NCBI GenBank assembly: GCA_947501685.1
Contig: CANMWQ010000001.1
Location: 727,881-791,880, forward strand
DNA: 64,000 bases
Source: an uncultured Litoreibacter sp.
Lineage (GTDB): Bacteria; Pseudomonadota; Alphaproteobacteria; Rhodobacterales; Rhodobacteraceae
Reading direction: 5' to 3'
The position numbers and the translations under genes were made by a program. The notes under the pieces were generated by a model, which saw only the letters and a program-made list of their open reading frames with translations, was not told the DNA's origin and searched no databases. Below, piece by piece: positions 60,519 through 64,000 of the stretch. Positions within the stretch are counted from its first letter, which is position 1, and each line of letters begins with the position of its first letter.

Positions 60519-63395
60519 ATGGCCAGTTATCAATCCGAAGCGCAGCTAGAGGCGGGGCTGATCAAACGGCTGGAAGGTCTCGGCTACACGCCTGTTGCTA
60601 TTCCCGATGCGGCCACCATGCGCGCCAACCTGCGCGCCCAGCTCGACAAGCACAACAACGTCACGCTGGCGGATGCGGAGTTCGCAAAAGTCCTCAACCA
60701 TCTGTCCAAGGGAAATGTGTTCGACAAGGCCATGACCCTGCGCGACCGGATGCAGGTGACGCGGGAAGACGGCTCCTCCCTCTACTTGCAATTCCTCAAC
60801 ACCGCTGATTGGTGCCGCAACCAGTATCAGGTGACAACACAAGTCACGATGGAGGGGCGGCACAAGACGCGCTACGACGTGACGCTGCTGATCAACGGCC
60901 TGCCGTTGGTTCAGATCGAGCTGAAGCGACGCGGGATGGAACTGAAAGAAGCGTTCAACCAGATCAACCGCTACCAGCGCCACAGCTATTGGGCCGAAGA
61001 CGGGTTGTTCCAGTACGTCCAGATTTTTGTGATCTCCAACGGGGTGAACACCAAGTATTACGCCAACAACCGCGATCAGGATTTCAAGCAGACGTTTTTC
61101 TGGGCCAAGGAAGATAACTCCCTCATCACGCAACTTGATGCTTTCGCCGATGCGTTTCTAGAGAAATGCCATGTCAGCAAGATGATAAGCAAATACATCG
61201 TGCTGCATCAATCGAACAAGGTGCTGATGGTGCTGCGGCCATATCAATACTACGCGGTCGAGGCGATTGACGCGCGGGTGAAGGCAGGCCGCAAGAACGG
61301 CTATATCTGGCACACCACGGGATCAGGCAAGACGCTGACCAGCTTCAAAGCCGCGCAAGTGCTGATCGAGAACCCGAAGGTCGACAAGGTTGTGTTCGTT
61401 GTGGACCGCGCCGACCTCGACTACCAGACGCAGAAAGAGTTCAACCACTTCTCTGATGGCTCCGTCGATGGGACGGACAACACCAAGGCACTGGTTGAAC
61501 AGCTCAGCAGCGACCGCAAGCTGATCGTAACGACCATCCAGAAGCTGAACACCGCCATTGGGCGCGAAAAGCATGTCGCGGCATTGCAGGACATCAAGGA
61601 CGGACGCGTTGTATTCATCTTTGACGAATGCCACCGGTCGCAGTTTGGCGACACGCATAAGGCGATTGTGCAGTTCTTCTCCAAAGCGCAGATGTTTGGC
61701 TTCACCGGGACGCCGATCTTTGCGGAGAACGCCATAGGGAAGCGCACGACCAAGGACTTGTTTGCGGATTGCCTGCACCGCTACGTGATCACCGACGCCA
61801 TTGCTGACGAAAACGTGCTGCGGTTCTCGGTAGAGTATTGGGGCAAGTTGAAACGCAAGGATGGCAGCTTGATCGACGAAGACGTCACAAGCATCGACAC
61901 AAAGGAATTTTACGATCACTCCGACCGGATCAACGGCGTTGTTGATTGGGTGATCGAGAACCATGATCGCAAGACGCACGGACGTCAATTCAGTGCTATG
62001 TTCTGCGTCAGTTCGGTGGACGCGCTGATCGCGTATTACGACGCATTCGCGGCTAAAAAGGCGGCGGGTGAACATGACCTGCGCGTCGCTACGATCTTTA
62101 CCTATGCCGCCAACCCCGACGACGCCGACGCAGATGGGTTGGTCGGTGATCCTGATCTTGATTTCACTGAGACCACACCGGTCAACGCCATGAACCGTGA
62201 CCGGTTGGAAGATTTTGTCGGCGACTACAATGCGATGTTTCAGACTTCTGAGACTGTGAAAGACGGAAAGGGGTTTTACACCTACTACAAGAATCTCGCC
62301 AAACGGATGAAGGACCGGGACCGCAAGGATTCTCAGGACAAAGATCGTTTGGACATTCTTCTTGTGGTCAACATGTTCCTTACCGGTTTCGACGCAAAGA
62401 AACTCAACACGCTCTATGTCGACAAGAACCTGAAATATCACGGGTTGATACAGGCATATTCTAGGACGAACCGCACTTTGGGGCAGTTGAAGTCGCAGGG
62501 GAACATTGTCGCGTTCCGAAACCTCAAGGCAAATACCGATCAAGCGATAGTGCTGTTTTCAAACAAGGACGCCAATGAAAGCATTCTGACGGCTCCATAC
62601 GAGGAACATGTTGAAGAGTTCAACGCTGCTGCGTTGGAACTGATGCAGATTGCACCGACACCGGGCAGTGTCGACAAGCTGATCAATGAAGAAGATCAAC
62701 TGAAGTTTGTTCAGGCTTTTCGGAATGTGATGAGAATCCGCAATGTTCTGATGAGCTTCGTTGAATACGATGTCGCAGACGTTGTTCTAGATGCCCAAAA
62801 ATTTGAAGATTTCAAGAGTAAGTACCTAGACATCTATGACCGAACGAAGTCACAGGATTCCGTTGAAAAGGCGTCAATCATTGATGAAGTCGATTTCGAG
62901 CTAGAGCTTATTCAGCGCGACGAGATCAATGTCGCCTATATATTAGCGCTGTTGGCGCAAATCGCAGAAGAAGAAAGCAGTCTTGATCCGTCAACCCGTG
63001 AAGAAGGTGCGCGCAAGAAGAAGGTCGTGCTGAATTTGATTGGATCAGAACGGCAACTGCGAAGCAAGCGCGAGCTTATTGAACAGTTCATTGAGCACAA
63101 CATGCCCAATAGGTCGGATGGTCAAAGCGTAGAAGAGGCGTTCTCAGAGTTTTGGAACGAAGAACGGTCAAAGTCACTTGTAGCTATCTGCACCGAAGAG
63201 GGCTTAGATATCGAAGCCTTCAAGCAGATGATCGAAAGCTACCAGTTCTCCGGCAAGCCTCCCCTTAACGACACTGTTGTCAAAGCCTTGGTTAGTCCGC
63301 CTAAGATTCTTGAACGGAAGTCAGTTGCAGAGAGAATTATCGGTAAGCTTTTGAGCCTCGTTTCCAAGTTTGACGAAGGTTTAGGTGGCGTTTGA
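60519..63395 (+). CDS. hsdR: Type I restriction endonuclease subunit R
   Basis: The 958-residue protein has the nuclease core D-x-n-E-L-K (Asp120, Glu134, Lys136 in QIELKRRG), helicase motif I TTGSGKTLTSFK near residue 267, motif II FDECHRSQFGD near 368, FTGTPIF, and the late NMFLTGFDAKKLNTLYVDKNL with QAYSRTNR. It translocates and cuts unmodified DNA. All motifs look intact, so the system is probably active. A 14-bp gap separates it from hsdS. Confidence 0.97.
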   Translation: MASYQSEAQLEAGLIKRLEGLGYTPVAIPDAATMRANLRAQLDKHNNVTLADAEFAKVLNHLSKGNVFDKAMTLRDRMQVTREDGSSLYLQFLNTADWCRNQYQVTTQVTMEGRHKTRYDVTLLINGLPLVQIELKRRGMELKEAFNQINRYQRHSYWAEDGLFQYVQIFVISNGVNTKYYANNRDQDFKQTFFWAKEDNSLITQLDAFADAFLEKCHVSKMISKYIVLHQSNKVLMVLRPYQYYAVEAIDARVKAGRKNGYIWHTTGSGKTLTSFKAAQVLIENPKVDKVVFVVDRADLDYQTQKEFNHFSDGSVDGTDNTKALVEQLSSDRKLIVTTIQKLNTAIGREKHVAALQDIKDGRVVFIFDECHRSQFGDTHKAIVQFFSKAQMFGFTGTPIFAENAIGKRTTKDLFADCLHRYVITDAIADENVLRFSVEYWGKLKRKDGSLIDEDVTSIDTKEFYDHSDRINGVVDWVIENHDRKTHGRQFSAMFCVSSVDALIAYYDAFAAKKAAGEHDLRVATIFTYAANPDDADADGLVGDPDLDFTETTPVNAMNRDRLEDFVGDYNAMFQTSETVKDGKGFYTYYKNLAKRMKDRDRKDSQDKDRLDILLVVNMFLTGFDAKKLNTLYVDKNLKYHGLIQAYSRTNRTLGQLKSQGNIVAFRNLKANTDQAIVLFSNKDANESILTAPYEEHVEEFNAAALELMQIAPTPGSVDKLINEEDQLKFVQAFRNVMRIRNVLMSFVEYDVADVVLDAQKFEDFKSKYLDIYDRTKSQDSVEKASIIDEVDFELELIQRDEINVAYILALLAQIAEEESSLDPSTREEGARKKKVVLNLIGSERQLRSKRELIEQFIEHNMPNRSDGQSVEEAFSEFWNEERSKSLVAICTEEGLDIEAFKQMIESYQFSGKPPLNDTVVKALVSPPKILERKSVAERIIGKLLSLVSKFDEGLGGV

Positions 63396-63405
63396 ATTTC
63401 CATTT

Positions 63406-63426
63406 GGGGGTACGATTGGGGGTACA
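63406..63426. promoter_or_regulatory. Candidate integrase arm sites, right end
   Basis: GGGGGTACG (63406-63414) and GGGGGTACA (63418-63426) are tandem direct copies of the left-end sites, 66 bp before the right direct repeat. Confidence 0.6.
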
Positions 63427-63491
63427 TCTACTATTTGAATTTAAATACTCAAATATATTCAAATCTTTAGGCCGTGCATGTGGGGACGTGT

Positions 63492-63508
63492 GGGCACCAT
63501 TTCACCAT
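63492..63508 (+). repeat. attR: direct repeat at the right end of the island
   Basis: GGGCACCATTTCACCAT, identical to 53668-53684. Confidence 0.88.
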
Positions 63509-63815
63509 CATAATTCAATTGAATAGCCGATGTTCCTGTTGGCGACGGTAGGTGAACTTTTCTGACGTTCGTAGGGCGTCCGCGAACCAGTTTTTGTCTC
63601 TTTATGCTCCCACATCCGATTTCGAGGTCTGAATTTTCGTCTAATTCTTACAAAGTCTTCGCTCATGGGGGGTTGCGGTGGTCCCAGTGCATCGGACTTC
63701 GAGAATCGGCAAGGACTCCCTGACATCCATAATGAGCGAATTTTGTTGAAAAACTCTTCCTTGATCGGTTGCTTATTCACTGATTCAATCGTGATATTGA
63801 TTGGGGTATTTGACG
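63509..63815. other. Gap between the island and the IS1182-type gene
   Basis: No credible gene. It should hold the left end of the insertion sequence. TTGTTGAAAAACTC near 63744 resembles termini I recall from such elements, but the right end is outside the window, so the inverted repeat cannot be checked. Confidence 0.35.
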
Positions 63816-64000
63816 ATGATGGGTCCAAAGCAGGAAGCACAAGCAGCGCTGTTTTATGAGTTCTCGCTGGAAGACCATGTTCCCCTGGATCACCTGTTGC
63901 GCTCAATAGATCGGTTTGTCGACCTGAGCGACATCCGCCAGTATTTGGCGGATTTTTACAGCCACACGGGCCGCCCTTCGGTTGATCCTGAGCTTTTGAT
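63816..64000 (+). CDS. IS1182-type transposase, N-terminal part (cut by window end)
   Basis: The frame starts MMGPKQEAQAALFYEFS, continues DHVPLDHLLRSIDRFVDLSDIR and HTGRPSVDPELL, then leaves the window. This is the conserved N-terminal region (DUF772) of IS1182/IS5-like DDE transposases. Two adjacent ATG codons are possible starts. Its place right after attR suggests that the tRNA site region collects mobile DNA. Confidence 0.88.
   Translation, partial: MMGPKQEAQAALFYEFSLEDHVPLDHLLRSIDRFVDLSDIRQYLADFYSHTGRPSVDPELL

Larger units (their letters stand above)
53668..63508 (+). mobile_element. Integrative island in tRNA-Thr carrying a type I R-M system
   Basis: The 9.8-kb segment is bounded by the 17-bp direct repeat GGGCACCATTTCACCAT, whose left copy is the tRNA 3' end. 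It contains a P4-type integrase next to the tRNA, an orphan 301-residue protein, an AlpA-type excisionase/regulator, an HTH-zinc ribbon protein, a second tyrosine recombinase and hsdMSR. All genes read in one direction. No conjugation or replication genes are present, so it would rely on other elements for transfer. Cargo is restriction-based defence. Confidence 0.88.

Noticed and set aside
61323..62543. Minus-strand frame of 406 codons inside hsdR
   Set aside because: Antisense shadow. hsdR shows intact nuclease and helicase motifs on the other strand.
63508..63906. Minus-strand frame of 132 codons between attR and the IS1182-type gene
   Set aside because: It overlaps the true start of the transposase gene and has no ribosome site or recognisable motif. 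It is most likely non-coding IS end plus antisense.

Overview
The window reads as chromosome of an alphaproteobacterium of the order Rhodobacterales, most likely a marine roseobacter. This rests on gene content seen here: an OlsB-type ornithine acyltransferase, ccmABCD next to acnA, an SdhE gene beside an LdtR-like MarR regulator, a VPLPA-type C-terminal sorting signal, GapR/DUF2312, and high-GC coding with short gaps. The genus cannot be named from the sequence alone.

Layout. 1-8.5 kb: housekeeping genes (YceD, BamE, MsrB, OlsB-like, ABC-F, Ldh-type reductase, YdcZ transporter, PNPOx-fold protein, SDR, a lipoprotein with an HExxH motif, a lipo-cytochrome c). 8.5-13.2 kb: a REP-associated transposase gene carrying REP hairpins inside its own reading frame, parE, two orphan AT-rich genes and copy A of a ~220-bp repeat. 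13.2-26.8 kb: YceI, an ECF sigma/anti-sigma pair, MscS, a TPR protein, MATE, DUF3179, repeat copy B with a broken amine oxidase, a cupin, a VPLPA-sorted protein, an aminotransferase, HTH-SdhE and the LdtR-like gene. 26.8-32.1 kb: ccmABCD (no ccmG follows) and acnA. 32.2-35.4 kb: a small accessory patch with an IS1595-type transposase, a DUF6471 gene and orphan membrane proteins.

35.5-46.6 kb is the metabolically most interesting part. A minus-strand train joins a persulfide-oxidation set (ETHE1-like hydrolase, two YeeE/YedE half-transporters, a DUF442-type sulfurtransferase) to a three-subunit nitrile-hydratase-like enzyme with the gene order of thiocyanate hydrolase (scnBAC). Next to it, an acyl-CoA dehydrogenase diverges from an APH-type kinase and a FadJ-type fusion. 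This set matches the parts used for 4-hydroxyacyl-CoA breakdown (LvaA/LvaC, ACAD10/11). 46.6-51.0 kb is a sugar-type ABC importer operon, followed by a 28-residue membrane peptide gene and small conserved genes.

53.6-63.5 kb is a 9.8-kb integrative island in the 3' end of tRNA-Thr(TGT). It has a 17-bp direct repeat at both ends, GGGGGTACG-type candidate arm sites near both ends, a P4-type integrase, small HTH/zinc-ribbon genes, a second tyrosine recombinase and a complete type I restriction-modification system (hsdM, hsdS, hsdR). The window ends inside an IS1182-type transposase gene directly outside the island.
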